Below are positions 33,526-43,035 of a stretch of DNA of 64,000 nt, one piece after another (within the stretch, counting starts at the first letter, position 1; each line of letters begins with the position of its first letter). The notes beneath the pieces were generated by a model. The model worked only from the letters and a program-made list of their open reading frames with translations, had not been told where the DNA came from and made no database searches. Source of the stretch: Burkholderia lata (GTDB lineage Bacteria > Pseudomonadota > Gammaproteobacteria > Burkholderiales > Burkholderiaceae); NCBI RefSeq assembly GCF_902499335.1, contig NZ_CABVQK010000012.1:1-64000 (forward strand), read 5' to 3'. A program made the translations under genes and the position numbers.

Positions 33526-35088
33526 TCAATGCCCCATCGCCGGCCCCGCGCCCTTCCTCGGCTTCGTGATCCACACGAGCGCCGCGAGCGCGCCGAACAT
33601 GAACGCCGACAGCAGGAAGAAGTCGTTGGTCGCCATCATGAAGCCTTGCTGCGTGACGAGCTGGTTGAGTTGCGCATTGGCCGTCTGGCCGACGATGCCG
33701 AGCTGCGACAGCGCGCCCTGGTAGTCGGTCGTGCTCTGCGCATAGATGCTCACCGATTCCGACAGCCGCGCGTGGTGGTAGATCGCGTCGTTCTCCCAGA
33801 ACGTCGAGCTGGCCGCGGTGCCGATCGCGCCGGACAGCGTGCGCAGGAAGTTCGACAGCCCCGACGCGCTCGCGAGCCGGTCGTCGGAGATGCTCGACAG
33901 CGTGATCGTCGTCATCGGCACGAAGAAGCAGGCCACGCCGATCCCCTGCACGAGCCGCGGCAGGATCACATGGTTGAACGGCACGTCGAGCGTAAACGTC
34001 GAGTTCCAGATCGACACGCCGGCGAACACGATGAACGCGAAGCTCGCGACCATCCGCAGGTCGAGCCGGTGCATGTTGCGGCCGATCAGCGGCGACAGCA
34101 CGAGCGCGAGCAGCCCGACCGGTGCAGTGGCGAGGCCGGCCTTGCCGGCCGTGTAGCCCATCACCGTCTGCAGCCACAGCGGGAAGATCACGACCGAGCC
34201 GAAGAACGCCATGAAGCCGAACGAGATGATCATCGCGCCGAGCGCGAAGTTGCGGTCCTTGAAGAGCGACAGGTCGACCACCGGCTCCTTCTCGGTCGCC
34301 TCCCACACGAGCATGAACGCGAGCGACACGACCGCGATCAGCGCGAGCGCGACGATGAACGTCGAGTTGAACCAGTCGCGGTCCTTGCCGAGGTCGAGCA
34401 TCATCTGCAGGCACGACACGCCGATCACGAGCAGCGCGAGGCCGACCGCGTCGATCCGCTGCTTCGTCGTCTTCGTCTCGCGGCCGCGCAGCAGGAAATA
34501 CGCGCAGACCGCCGAGAAGATGCCGATCGGCAGGTTGATGTAGAAGATCCACGGCCATGTGTAGTTGTCGCTGATCCAGCCGCCCAGCAGCGGGCCGAAG
34601 ATCGGCGCGACGATCACCGTCATCGCCCATAGCCCGAGCGCGAGCCCGCGCTTCGCGGGCGGGTAGCTGCGCATCAGGATCGTCTGCGACAGCGGCACCA
34701 TCGGCCCCGACACGAGGCCCTGCAGCAGCCGGAACGCGATCAGCGTCTCGAAGTTGGTCGCGAAGCCGCACAGCGCCGACGCGATCGTGAACGCGAGCAC
34801 CGACAGCGTGAACAGGCGCACCTCGCCGACCCGCCGCGCGAGCCAGCCGGTGAGCGGCACCGCGATCGCGGACGCGACCGAGTACGACGAGATCACCCAG
34901 GTGCCTTCGCTCGTTGCGACGCCGAGGCTGCCCGAGATGGTCGGCACCGCGACGTTCGCGATCGACGTGTCGAGCACTTCCATGAAGGTGCCGAGCGCGA
35001 GCCCGACGGTGAGCAGCGCGAGCGCTCCGCCGGACAGCGGCGCAGGAGCGGCAGCGGGGGAGGCGGCGGATGCCGTGGTGGCGGACAT
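33526..35088 (-). CDS. DHA2-family (EmrB/QacA) multidrug efflux MFS transporter
   Basis: This 520-residue protein has about 14 membrane helices. The conserved signature GTFMEVLDTSIANVAVPTI (helix 1), GWLARRVGEVR (loop 2-3) and GPLLGGWISDNYTWPWIFYINLPIG (helix 5) mark the EmrB drug:H+ antiporters. There is no emrA-like adaptor next to it. It is downstream of a MarR repressor gene on the same strand (gap 177 bases), a common arrangement for inducible efflux. Confidence 0.95.
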   Translation of the reverse strand: MSATTASAASPAAAPAPLSGGALALLTVGLALGTFMEVLDTSIANVAVPTISGSLGVATSEGTWVISSYSVASAIAVPLTGWLARRVGEVRLFTLSVLAFTIASALCGFATNFETLIAFRLLQGLVSGPMVPLSQTILMRSYPPAKRGLALGLWAMTVIVAPIFGPLLGGWISDNYTWPWIFYINLPIGIFSAVCAYFLLRGRETKTTKQRIDAVGLALLVIGVSCLQMMLDLGKDRDWFNSTFIVALALIAVVSLAFMLVWEATEKEPVVDLSLFKDRNFALGAMIISFGFMAFFGSVVIFPLWLQTVMGYTAGKAGLATAPVGLLALVLSPLIGRNMHRLDLRMVASFAFIVFAGVSIWNSTFTLDVPFNHVILPRLVQGIGVACFFVPMTTITLSSISDDRLASASGLSNFLRTLSGAIGTAASSTFWENDAIYHHARLSESVSIYAQSTTDYQGALSQLGIVGQTANAQLNQLVTQQGFMMATNDFFLLSAFMFGALAALVWITKPRKGAGPAMGH

Positions 35089-35265
35089 CGGAATCTCCTA
35101 GACGCGGCGCGCGCGACGCGCCGGCACAACGCACGGGTGTGCGCCGCAGCGCAGCCCGGCCGGGTGGAACGGATAAAGGAAAAAGGGGAGCACGTGCCCT
35201 GTCATCTTCTGCCCAGACAGATAAATAAGCGAACGTTTAACCTAGACATGGGGCCTCCGCGCACA

Positions 35266-35757
35266 TCAGCAGTCCGCTTCGTCGTCGGGTTTCGGGCAAC
35301 CGGTCGTACCGGGCCCGTTGGCGATGAAGCGCTGCAGCAGGCCGGTGAGCGTCGCGAGCTCGTCGGCCGAGAAACCGTCGAGCTGCGCGTTGAGCGCGGT
35401 CGCGATCAGCGACGGCAGCGCACGGGCGGCTTCGGCACCGCGTTCGGTCAGCGTCAGCTCGATCATCCGGCGGTCCTGCTCGCTGCGCGAGCGCGCGACC
35501 AGCCCCTTGCGTTCGAGGCGGTCGAGCATCCGCGTCATCGACCCGCTGTCGTACGACATCTTGCGGGACAGTTCGAACGGCGTGCGCGCATAGCCGCGCG
35601 ACAGCAGCAGGATCACGCCGATCTGCTGCGCGGTGAGGTCGAGCGGCTCGAGCGCGCGGTCCATCCGCTCGACGAGCGCCTGCTTTGCCTTCGACAGGTA
35701 ATAGCCGAGGCTCGTTTCCAGCGCGATGTTCTCGGGATCGTAGAGGCCGCCGGTCAT
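35266..35757 (-). CDS. MarR-family transcriptional regulator
   Basis: This 163-residue protein is a winged helix-turn-helix of MarR type: LTAQQIGVILLLSRG, then a recognition helix SYDSGSMTRMLDRLERKGLV and the wing RSEQDRRMIELTLTERG. ATG at 35757 (MTGGLYDPEN) gives the typical length; the open frame extends to 35871 but crosses the promoter. It probably represses itself and the EmrB-type pump through the dyad upstream. Confidence 0.93.
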   Translation of the reverse strand: MTGGLYDPENIALETSLGYYLSKAKQALVERMDRALEPLDLTAQQIGVILLLSRGYARTPFELSRKMSYDSGSMTRMLDRLERKGLVARSRSEQDRRMIELTLTERGAEAARALPSLIATALNAQLDGFSADELATLTGLLQRFIANGPGTTGCPKPDDEADC

Positions 35758-35802
35758 GCGATTGCGTGCGCAGCAATAGTGCGTTTCAGATTTAGACGCG
35801 CC

Positions 35803-35833
35803 CAGTATCTTGAAAATTGATTGCTTAGTCAAT
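35803..35833 (-). promoter_or_regulatory. promoter of the marR-emrB unit with overlapping palindrome
   Basis: On the minus strand TTGACT, 17 bases, GATACT forms a good sigma70 promoter. The -35 lies inside the inverted repeat ATTGA-8-TCAAT (35816-35833). A MarR dimer on this dyad would block polymerase, so autorepression is likely. The palindrome and promoter are seen directly; the binding is inferred. Confidence 0.6.
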
Positions 35834-35931
35834 ATTATTTGAGGCAACCAGTTACGACGTGCATGTTGCACTGCCGGAGACTATGTTCTGACCGATTCGC
35901 CCGCGCTGCGGGCACCCCGAGGATGTTCGCG

Positions 35932-36216
35932 ATGCTGTTCCTGAAAAATGCCGCCGGCGCGCTGCGCCGCAACCTGACCGATACCGCTCACCATGTGTTT
36001 TCCGGGCCGCACCGCGGCTGGAAGATCGCGCTGTACGTGGCGATGCTGGTGGTGCCCGGCGGCTCGCTCGCGGCGCTCGGGGTCGCCTGGTTCGATCATC
36101 GCCGGCAGCGCAACGCGAAAGACGGCGCTCGCCGCACGGGCCAGCCGGCCGCAACGGAGCCGTCGACATGGCGGTCCGCCGCCGAACCGCTCCCGCTGCC
36201 CGCGCGCTGCCACTGA
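35932..36216 (+). CDS. small hypothetical protein with one membrane segment
   Basis: This 94-residue protein starts at ATG 35932 behind GAGG. A basic amphipathic N-terminus is followed by a hydrophobic segment (about residues 34-53, KIALYVAMLVVPGGSLAALGVAW) and a hydrophilic Arg/Pro-rich tail. No family is recognised. It diverges from the marR gene and could use the same control region. Codon use looks like that of neighbouring genes, which favours a real gene. Confidence 0.55.
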   Translation: MLFLKNAAGALRRNLTDTAHHVFSGPHRGWKIALYVAMLVVPGGSLAALGVAWFDHRRQRNAKDGARRTGQPAATEPSTWRSAAEPLPLPARCH

Positions 36217-36483
36217 CATCGCGCGTCTCCCGCCTGCCTGACCGCTCCGGCCGAGCGCCGGGCGGGCCCCCCCGGCCGGTGTCGCACGCCCGGCTTCCTG
36301 TCAGCGAGCCGTAATGGCCGGTAAACCGGCCGCTCGCGCCGGTAACACATTCCTGTCCCCGCGCACCGTACCCTTGGGGCTGCGCAGCTTTCCCGCCGTC
36401 AGTTACCATTTGTCCGCCAGCGGCACGACGACCGCATCGCGCGACGCCGCTCGCCGGACGTCGCGCCCAGACAGGAAAAAACC

Positions 36484-38055
36484 ATGCCGTACGCCTCCCT
36501 CCCGCGCGCCCTTCGCCCGCTGAGCGCCGCCGTCGCCGTCGCGACGGCCGTGCTGCTCGCCGGCTGCGCCGTCGGGCCCGACTATCACCGGCCCGACACG
36601 TCGATCCCCGCCGCGTACAAGGAAGCGCCGGCCGGCTGGAAGGTCGCGCAGCCCGCCGACCGCACCGACCGCGGCACGTGGTGGACGGTCTACAACGATC
36701 CGCAGCTCGACGCGCTGATCGGCAAGCTCAACACATCGAACCAGACCATCGCGCAATCGGCAGCCGCGTACCGGCAGGCGCGCGCGCTCGTCACCGAGGC
36801 GCGTGCCGCGTATTTCCCGACCGTCGGGTTGACCGCATCAGGCTCGCGCGCCCGCACACCGCGCACGTCGGTGTCGTCGGGTTCGTCGTCGAGTTTCAGC
36901 AGCGGCTCGTCCGGCTCGATCAACAACAGCTACAGCGTCGGCCTCGACGCGAGCTGGGAACCCGACCTGTGGGGCAAGGTGAGCCGTACCGTCAGCGCGC
37001 AGCGCGCCGGCGAAGCGGCCGCCGCGGCCGATCTCGCGAACGCGCGGCTGTCGCAGCAGGCGCTGCTCGCGCAGACCTATTTCCAGTTGCGCACGTCCGA
37101 TGCACTGCAGAAGCTGCTCGACGACACCGTGAAGTCGTACGGACAGTCGCTGAAACTCACGCAGAACCAGTACGCGCAGGGCGTCGCCGCACGCGCGGAC
37201 GTGATCCAGGCGCAGACGCAGCTGCAGAGCGCGCAGGCCGCGTCGATCGACAATGGTGTTGCCCGCGCGCAATACGAGCATGCGATCGCGACGCTGATCG
37301 GCGAACCGGCGTCCACCTTCTCGCTGCCGCCGAACCCGCTCGCGGCCGAGCCGCCGATCACGCCGGTCGACGTGCCGTCCGCGATCCTCGAGCGCCGGCC
37401 CGACATCGCGGCGGCCGAGCGCCGTGCGGCAGCCGCGAACGAGCAGATCGGCGTCGCGATCGCCGCGTTCTTCCCGACGCTCACGCTGTCGGCCACCGGC
37501 GGTGTGCAGAGCTCGGTGTGGTCGCAGCTGTTCACGCTGCCGGCGCGCTTCTGGACGGTCGGCCCGCAGCTCGCGGCCACGCTGTTCGACGCCGGGCTGC
37601 GCGCCGCGCAGACCGACGCCGCACGCGCGACCTACGACCAGGACGTCGCCGCGTACCGCCTCGCGGTGCTCACCGCGTTCCAGGACGTCGAGGACAACCT
37701 CGCGTCGCAACGCATCCTCGCGCAGGAAATCGACGTGCAGCGGCAGGCCGTCGACAGCGCCGAGCATTCGCTCGCGATCGTCACGAACCAGTACAAGGCC
37801 GGCACGGTCGCCTACCTGAACGTGCTGACCGCGCAGACCACCGCGTTCACTGCGCAGCAGAAGCTCGCGACGATCGCCGGGCAGCGGATGACGTCGTCGG
37901 TCGGGCTCGTGAAGGCGCTCGGCGGCGGCTGGAACGTATCGGAGATGGCGCGCGAGAACGGCGACGTGGCGGCTCCTGCGCCCGTGCCGGCGTCCGGTGC
38001 GGCCGCGCCCGCGGCCAACTCACCGTCGGTCGCCGCACCGCTCGCGCAGAAGTAG
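36484..38055 (+). CDS. outer-membrane efflux lipoprotein, NodT/OprM family
   Basis: This 523-residue protein has a lipoprotein signal with lipobox LAGC (about residue 23) followed by AVGPDYHRPD, the usual start of NodT factors. Two OEP repeats follow (about residues 65-265 and 280-475) with long helical hairpins and Ser-rich beta loops. The protein forms a trimeric channel-tunnel across the outer membrane for tripartite efflux. No adaptor or inner-membrane pump is adjacent. The nearby EmrB-type transporter, on the opposite strand, is a possible partner. The C-terminal 40 residues are Ala/Pro-rich. Confidence 0.93.
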   Translation: MPYASLPRALRPLSAAVAVATAVLLAGCAVGPDYHRPDTSIPAAYKEAPAGWKVAQPADRTDRGTWWTVYNDPQLDALIGKLNTSNQTIAQSAAAYRQARALVTEARAAYFPTVGLTASGSRARTPRTSVSSGSSSSFSSGSSGSINNSYSVGLDASWEPDLWGKVSRTVSAQRAGEAAAAADLANARLSQQALLAQTYFQLRTSDALQKLLDDTVKSYGQSLKLTQNQYAQGVAARADVIQAQTQLQSAQAASIDNGVARAQYEHAIATLIGEPASTFSLPPNPLAAEPPITPVDVPSAILERRPDIAAAERRAAAANEQIGVAIAAFFPTLTLSATGGVQSSVWSQLFTLPARFWTVGPQLAATLFDAGLRAAQTDAARATYDQDVAAYRLAVLTAFQDVEDNLASQRILAQEIDVQRQAVDSAEHSLAIVTNQYKAGTVAYLNVLTAQTTAFTAQQKLATIAGQRMTSSVGLVKALGGGWNVSEMARENGDVAAPAPVPASGAAAPAANSPSVAAPLAQK

Positions 38056-38077
38056 GAAGGAAAGGGCGACGCGCACG

Positions 38078-38866
38078 TCAGCGCTGCGCGTCGCCGAAGA
38101 TCAGCGACACCTCGTTGTTGCCGAGCGGGTGGCCGAGCAGGTTCAGCAGCCCCGCGAGGTTCGCCTGCTGCTCGGGCGCCGAATGCGCGGTGCCGCGGAA
38201 CGAGCCCTGGCCAGGGCCGAAGTTGCCGTGGCCGTCGAGGAACAGCGGGCCCTGCGTCGTCGACAGGTCGAGATCGGCGCCGGCCCCCTTCGCCTGCAGC
38301 ACCGCGCGGTACGAACCGAGCGGCTTCACGCGCGATACGCGCGAACTCATCGAATCGATCGTCACCGTCAGCTGGCCGAACGCGTTGTTGCCGATCAGGC
38401 GCCAGTCGCTCCAGCCGAGCCGCACGTCGCCCTGCAGGTCGAGCGTGTTGAACGGCGTGCCGAGCCCGGCGAGCAGCGATGCGGGCACGGCCATCGTGCC
38501 TGCCGACAGTACCGCGCCGCGCCACGTCGCATCGAGCGTGACCGCATCGGGCATCGCCTCGGTCTGCCGCATGCGCATCTGCACGCGCCCGGTCAGCAGC
38601 GGCCAGAAGCCCGTGGTCCATTCGACCCGGCCCGGCAGCAGCGTCGCCGCGCTCTGGTCGGCCCCCGGCGCGAGCATCAGCGTGCCCGAACCGTGCCACA
38701 GCGACCCGTCCGGATCGACGAGATTCACATGCCCGCCGGTCGCGCGCGCGAACTGCGGCGCGATCCATGCGGCCGGCGCGAGTGCGACGAGCGTCACCGC
38801 CGTCGCCAGGCCACCCGCCAGTACCCACGGCAATGCGGTGGCGAGCCGCTTGATCCCCGGCCTCAT
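38078..38866 (-). CDS. gspN: type II secretion system protein GspN
   Basis: This 262-residue protein has one N-terminal membrane helix (about residues 13-35) and a periplasmic beta-rich domain with GHVNLVDPDGSLWHGSG, typical of GspN. GspN is an accessory inner-membrane component of unknown exact role. ATG at 38866 gives the conventional short cytoplasmic tail. It is the last gene of the gspGHIJKLMN run and converges with the efflux gene. Confidence 0.9.
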   Translation of the reverse strand: MRPGIKRLATALPWVLAGGLATAVTLVALAPAAWIAPQFARATGGHVNLVDPDGSLWHGSGTLMLAPGADQSAATLLPGRVEWTTGFWPLLTGRVQMRMRQTEAMPDAVTLDATWRGAVLSAGTMAVPASLLAGLGTPFNTLDLQGDVRLGWSDWRLIGNNAFGQLTVTIDSMSSRVSRVKPLGSYRAVLQAKGAGADLDLSTTQGPLFLDGHGNFGPGQGSFRGTAHSAPEQQANLAGLLNLLGHPLGNNEVSLIFGDAQR

Positions 38867-38897
38867 CGGCCGACCGCCACTTGCGTCATCCACTGCG

Positions 38898-39404
38898 TCA
38901 TTTCTGCGTAGACGGTTGCATCACGGCCGTCAGGTCGACCTGGCCATCGTCCTTCAGCGCGGTGGCATGCGCCTCGCCGACCTGCACCTTGAATTGCCGG
39001 CGTGCATCGTCGAGCCACTGCGTCCACGCCGGGAACGACACGTTCTTCATCTGGACCTGCACGCCGTTGCCGACGATCTGCACCTGCGCGCCCTGCAGTC
39101 CGTGATCGGACAGCGACGCGGTCAGCGCGTCCTTCAGCGCGAGGCCGGTCGGTGCCACGCCCTGCGCGGCGGCAGTCAGCGACTTCGCCTCGTTCGCCTG
39201 CGCGGTCATCTGCGCAAGCTCGCGGCGCATCGTCGGCAGCTCGCGCTGGATCCGCGCGCGGCCTTCCTGCGCGGGCGACCACAGCACCGAATACGCGATC
39301 GCGACCGCCAGTACGGCGCCGCCCCAGCCGAGCAGCATCTTTTCGCGCTGGGAGCGCTCGCCCCAGAACTGGGCCAGCGTCTGGTTCAGTTGTTCCGTCT
39401 TCAT
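38898..39404 (-). CDS. gspM: type II secretion system protein GspM
   Basis: This 168-residue protein has a short cytoplasmic N-terminus with a basic patch, one membrane helix (about residues 27-46) and a periplasmic ferredoxin-like domain. GspM pairs with GspL in the inner-membrane platform. Its ATG overlaps the stop of gspL by 4 bases. Confidence 0.92.
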   Translation of the reverse strand: MKTEQLNQTLAQFWGERSQREKMLLGWGGAVLAVAIAYSVLWSPAQEGRARIQRELPTMRRELAQMTAQANEAKSLTAAAQGVAPTGLALKDALTASLSDHGLQGAQVQIVGNGVQVQMKNVSFPAWTQWLDDARRQFKVQVGEAHATALKDDGQVDLTAVMQPSTQK

Positions 39405-40774
39405 GAGCGGCTCCGGATCGTCCATTTGCCCGTATTGCTGTCGACTTCGCCGGACAGTCCGTTACGCGCGAGGCGCTGCGTGAAATCGGGATCGACCTTG
39501 ACCTCCGGCTTGAAGCCGACGTCGAGCCGCCGGTCGTGATAGTCGAGCGACGCGATGCCGTTCAGCGGCAGCGCGCCCATCGAACGCGACAGCCCGCTCG
39601 ACAGCGCGAGGAAATCGTTCGGCGACAGCTCGCCGGCCGCCAGGCGCAACTGGTCGAGCTGGCGCTGCATCTGCGCGGGCGGATCGAGCACCGTCGTCGT
39701 CTTCGGGAACGCGGACAGCAGCGTCTCGGTGATCTGCGCGGACAGCGCATCGCGCTCGCGCGACAGCTTCCACCAGTGCAGGTTCATCCCGACCACCGCC
39801 ACGCCGAGCGTTGCCGCGACGAGGGCGAGCGGCACGCGCAGGCGCTTCACCGTCGCGCGGTCGAAGCGCCACGGCTGCGATTCGAATTCGAACTGGCACA
39901 GGTCGAACTTCTCGGTCAGCGCGCGCCGCGCGAACGCATCGAACGACAGCGGCGCGGCGCCCGGCAGCAACGGGCCGCCGTCGGTGCGTCCGACCGATGC
40001 CAGGCGAGGCTCCGCACCCGGTTCGCCGAGTTCGTACAGTTCGACGTCGCCGCCGCGCGCGAGCGCGGCCAGCGTGCCGGCCGCGCGCGACGCGGGCGCC
40101 GCGAAGCCTTCGCCGAGTGCACCGCGCGCGACCGCGAGTTCGAGGCGTGCCGCACCGGCCGCAACCGGCTGCGCGCCGGCCTCGACGAGCACCTGCTCAA
40201 CCGATGCCGCGAGGCCAAGCACCGCGGCCACCGTCGCCGGGCGGGCCGGCGGTTCCTCGACTGCGTCCGCGGCAACCGCAGCGGCGTCGACTTCGCCGTC
40301 GGCCGGTGCGGCGGTCGCGGCTGCCGATGCATGCGGCGCCGGCAGGCAGCGGGTCGCGGGCACCGCGCTCAGGTGCCGGTGGCCGGCCGCCGTGAACGCG
40401 TCGCAGATCGTGCGGAACCATGCGCGATCGACGACGGCCAGCACGCGGCGCCCGTCGGGCAGCGCGTCCGGATCGAGCGCGATATGGCAGCCGAGCGGAT
40501 CCTGGATCAGCTGATCCTCGACGATGTTGGGCAGCGCCTGGCGCAGCTTCGGCCCCTTCAGCGGCGGCACCGTCGCGGCCAGCAGCAGCACGTCGCGCGC
40601 GGCGACGATCAGCACCGTCGCATTCGCGCGCGGCAGCAGCGCGAGCGCGGCGCGGCCGGCGCGCTGCACATGGCCGGCCTTGTCGACGAGCGTGAACGGC
40701 AGCTCGGGCCACTGCCATTCCTGCAACGGCACGGCAGGCTCGCGCGGCGGCAAAGAAACAATCAACGTGCTCAC
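39401..40774 (-). CDS. gspL: type II secretion system protein GspL
   Basis: This 457-residue protein has an actin-like cytoplasmic domain (about residues 1-300), one membrane helix (about 310-330) and a small periplasmic domain. GspL recruits the ATPase GspE to the inner membrane and contacts GspM. An Ala/Glu-rich insertion (about residues 152-178) is specific to this branch. The gap to gspK is 26 bases. Confidence 0.92.
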   Translation of the reverse strand: MSTLIVSLPPREPAVPLQEWQWPELPFTLVDKAGHVQRAGRAALALLPRANATVLIVAARDVLLLAATVPPLKGPKLRQALPNIVEDQLIQDPLGCHIALDPDALPDGRRVLAVVDRAWFRTICDAFTAAGHRHLSAVPATRCLPAPHASAAATAAPADGEVDAAAVAADAVEEPPARPATVAAVLGLAASVEQVLVEAGAQPVAAGAARLELAVARGALGEGFAAPASRAAGTLAALARGGDVELYELGEPGAEPRLASVGRTDGGPLLPGAAPLSFDAFARRALTEKFDLCQFEFESQPWRFDRATVKRLRVPLALVAATLGVAVVGMNLHWWKLSRERDALSAQITETLLSAFPKTTTVLDPPAQMQRQLDQLRLAAGELSPNDFLALSSGLSRSMGALPLNGIASLDYHDRRLDVGFKPEVKVDPDFTQRLARNGLSGEVDSNTGKWTIRSRS

Positions 40775-40800
40775 AAGAGCTCCTCTCCCGATTGGCGTCG

Positions 40801-41937
40801 TTATAGCTGGTCGCGGATGCGCACGACCCGTGTCGAGTGCGTGGTCGGATCACGATACACGAGCGAGGTGCGATCGACCTCCGCGCGGTCGTGCTGGATC
40901 CGGCCATGCACGATGAAATAGCTCGAATTGACGTCGATGACGCTCGAGTCGAGCGTCACGTTCGGCGCACCGGCGCCGCGCAGCGCGAGCTGCACGTCGC
41001 CGACGTTGCGGAAAAACACGGTCTCGCGACGCGACACGAGCGCCTGCGCGGACGATACGCTCATCCCCGGCATCAGCGCCGCGATCACCTCGGCCGGCGC
41101 GGTGTTCATGTTCACGGGCGTCGTGGTCGGCAGCACGGTGACGAACGGGCGCAGCCGCGCGACCATCTCGGGCGTCACGCCGTCGATGTCGAGCAGGCTG
41201 TCGACGCCCGTCATCATCAGCGGCGCGGGCCCGCGGTCGCCGCCCGTCATGCCGGGATCGTCGGTGAAGCCGCCGCCGCCCTGCTGATCGGTCGCCACCG
41301 GCGCGGTGATAGGCGGCGCCGTGCCGCCACCCGGCAGCGTCGGCATCTGGAAACGCGTCGCCGAATTGAGCAGGCTCGCGCGCACCTGCAACGCGATGCG
41401 CTTCGCCAACGCGCCGTCGTATCCGAGCGTCGTCAGCAGGCGCTGGAACGCCTGGACCTGCGTGACGTTCAACTGCAGCACGCCGGGCGCCGGCGACGCC
41501 ACGAGGTTGCGCAGGTTGAACTTCGCCTGGGCGTCCTCGATCGAGCCGGAGATATAGGTGTCTTCGCCGCCGTTGTCGTTGGGCGCGCCGATCCGGCCGA
41601 GGAAGTCCGACAGCTTCGTCTTCGCGATCGGCACGCCCCAGATCCCGCCGAGATACGTGATGCCGGGCGCCGTGTCGCCTTCGGAGCGCAGGATCATCCG
41701 CGTCCAGTCGAGCGCGCCGCGCGCGACCCACTGCGCCTGCGCGATCACGCGCTGGTTCTCGATGCGGCGAATCTGTACCTGCTGGCGCCACAGCATCCCC
41801 GAGACGAGGATCGCCGACAGCGCGACGACGAGCAGCGCGGTGATGATCGCCGCGCCGCGCTGGCGGCCGCGTGCCGGTACGCGACCGGCGGCACGGGCGG
41901 CAAGCCATGAGCGGTGAGGGCGCGCGCGCATCGTCAT
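40801..41937 (-). CDS. gspK: type II secretion minor pseudopilin GspK
   Basis: This 378-residue protein has a prepilin-type leader: a basic stretch ending RGRQRGAAIITALLVVALSA, so cleavage follows the G at about residue 28. It has the large helical domain expected of GspK, the tip of the pseudopilus. The C-terminal region holds MNTAPAEVIAALMPG. ATG at 41937 overlaps the stop of gspJ by 4 bases. Confidence 0.93.
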   Translation of the reverse strand: MTMRARPHRSWLAARAAGRVPARGRQRGAAIITALLVVALSAILVSGMLWRQQVQIRRIENQRVIAQAQWVARGALDWTRMILRSEGDTAPGITYLGGIWGVPIAKTKLSDFLGRIGAPNDNGGEDTYISGSIEDAQAKFNLRNLVASPAPGVLQLNVTQVQAFQRLLTTLGYDGALAKRIALQVRASLLNSATRFQMPTLPGGGTAPPITAPVATDQQGGGGFTDDPGMTGGDRGPAPLMMTGVDSLLDIDGVTPEMVARLRPFVTVLPTTTPVNMNTAPAEVIAALMPGMSVSSAQALVSRRETVFFRNVGDVQLALRGAGAPNVTLDSSVIDVNSSYFIVHGRIQHDRAEVDRTSLVYRDPTTHSTRVVRIRDQL

Positions 41938-42623
41938 TCCCCGACGAGGAAGATGCGCGTGACCGGCACGCGCAGCGACGTCGCGCCGATGCTGACCTGC
42001 AGCCCCGTCACCGCGCGCGCAGGCGGCGCGTTGCCGATCTGCGGCACCTTGAGCGCATCGTTGTTCTGGGCAAGCGCTTCGTCGGCCGTCTGCAGGTTGG
42101 TGGTCCAGCCCACGCGCGGTACGTACAGCTTCGCGTCGATCGCGCCGACGCCGCCCATCAGCGCGACCCAGTTCCAGCCTTCGACGCTGCTGTCCTTCAG
42201 CATGCTGCGCAGCCGGTTCGCGTCGTCGATCGGCGGCGACGCATAGCGCACGACGCGCCCGCCGGCGATCCGGTAGCGGACCACCTGCAACCGCGGCGCG
42301 GCGCCCGGCACCTCGAGTTCGCGCACGATCTGCAGCGTATTGCCGGCGACACCGATCGCCGGCTGGCCGGCCTCGTCGTCGGTCGCGGCGAGCCGCGCGT
42401 CGATGCGCATCTGGTCGAACATCTGCGCGAACACGCGCTCGTCTTCCATCGCGGCCGCGACCTTGTCGCGACCGCGCATGATCTGGTCGAGCCCGCGCCA
42501 CGCGAGGATCGCGACCACCGCGAGGATCGCGATCGCGATCATCAGCTCGATCAGCGTGAAGCCGCGGGCGGGGCGGGCGAGCGGGCGTCGCATCGGCGAA
42601 TCAGAGCGGACGGCTGGTTTCAT
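41934..42623 (-). CDS. gspJ: type II secretion minor pseudopilin GspJ
   Basis: This 229-residue protein has the prepilin cleavage motif RGFTLIELMIAIAIL (cleavage after Gly21 from the first ATG). GspJ forms the pseudopilus tip with GspI and GspK. The ATG at 42623 overlaps gspI by 23 bases and has GGTGG upstream. The ATG at 42593 would shorten the leader to 11 residues but lacks a ribosome site. Confidence 0.92.
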   Translation of the reverse strand: MKPAVRSDSPMRRPLARPARGFTLIELMIAIAILAVVAILAWRGLDQIMRGRDKVAAAMEDERVFAQMFDQMRIDARLAATDDEAGQPAIGVAGNTLQIVRELEVPGAAPRLQVVRYRIAGGRVVRYASPPIDDANRLRSMLKDSSVEGWNWVALMGGVGAIDAKLYVPRVGWTTNLQTADEALAQNNDALKVPQIGNAPPARAVTGLQVSIGATSLRVPVTRIFLVGE

Positions 42624-43035
42624 TCGCGACCACCGTCACCATCTGCGCGAGCACACCGGACCGCCCGGGCATGCTCACCGAAATCCGGACGCGCCGGAAC
42701 ACCGGGTTGGGCGTGGTGCTCACACGCTGCGTGCAGACGAGCTGCACGTTGCCTTGCGAGCAGTCGAAACTTTGTTCGCCGATCTCCGGCCACGCGTGCG
42801 TGAGCCGTATCTGCGCGAGCGCGTTGTCGGCGCTCCAGCCGGCGAGCAGCCGGCGATGAAGATCGGACGCGTTGGTCGCCATCGTGCCGACCGCGCGGAT
42901 CGACGCGGCGAGCGCAACCGCGATGATCGCGAGCGCGACCAGCACTTCGATCATCGTGAAACCACGGCCCGAAGGAAGTCCCCTTGAGGGGCGCGATGAA
43001 GAAACGGAAGAGGGCAGGCGACGACGCATCGTCAT
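42601..43035 (-). CDS. gspI: type II secretion minor pseudopilin GspI
   Basis: This 144-residue protein has the prepilin motif GRGFTMIEVLVALAIIAVALAAS (cleavage after the Gly at about residue 25). The Ser/Arg-rich leader is longer than usual. It has two Cys (FDCSQ and VQLVCTQ) in the globular part. ATG at 43035 overlaps the gspH stop by 4 bases. Confidence 0.92.
   Translation of the reverse strand: MTMRRRLPSSVSSSRPSRGLPSGRGFTMIEVLVALAIIAVALAASIRAVGTMATNASDLHRRLLAGWSADNALAQIRLTHAWPEIGEQSFDCSQGNVQLVCTQRVSTTPNPVFRRVRISVSMPGRSGVLAQMVTVVANETSRPL

Noticed and set aside
35821..35931. Longer N-terminus of the small membrane protein starting at 35821
   Set aside because: It would run through the marR promoter/operator region and has no ribosome site; ATG at 35932 is better.
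36678..39539. 953-residue plus-strand open frame over the NodT-type gene and gspMN
   Set aside because: Overlaps three well-supported genes; composition is that of an out-of-frame shadow.
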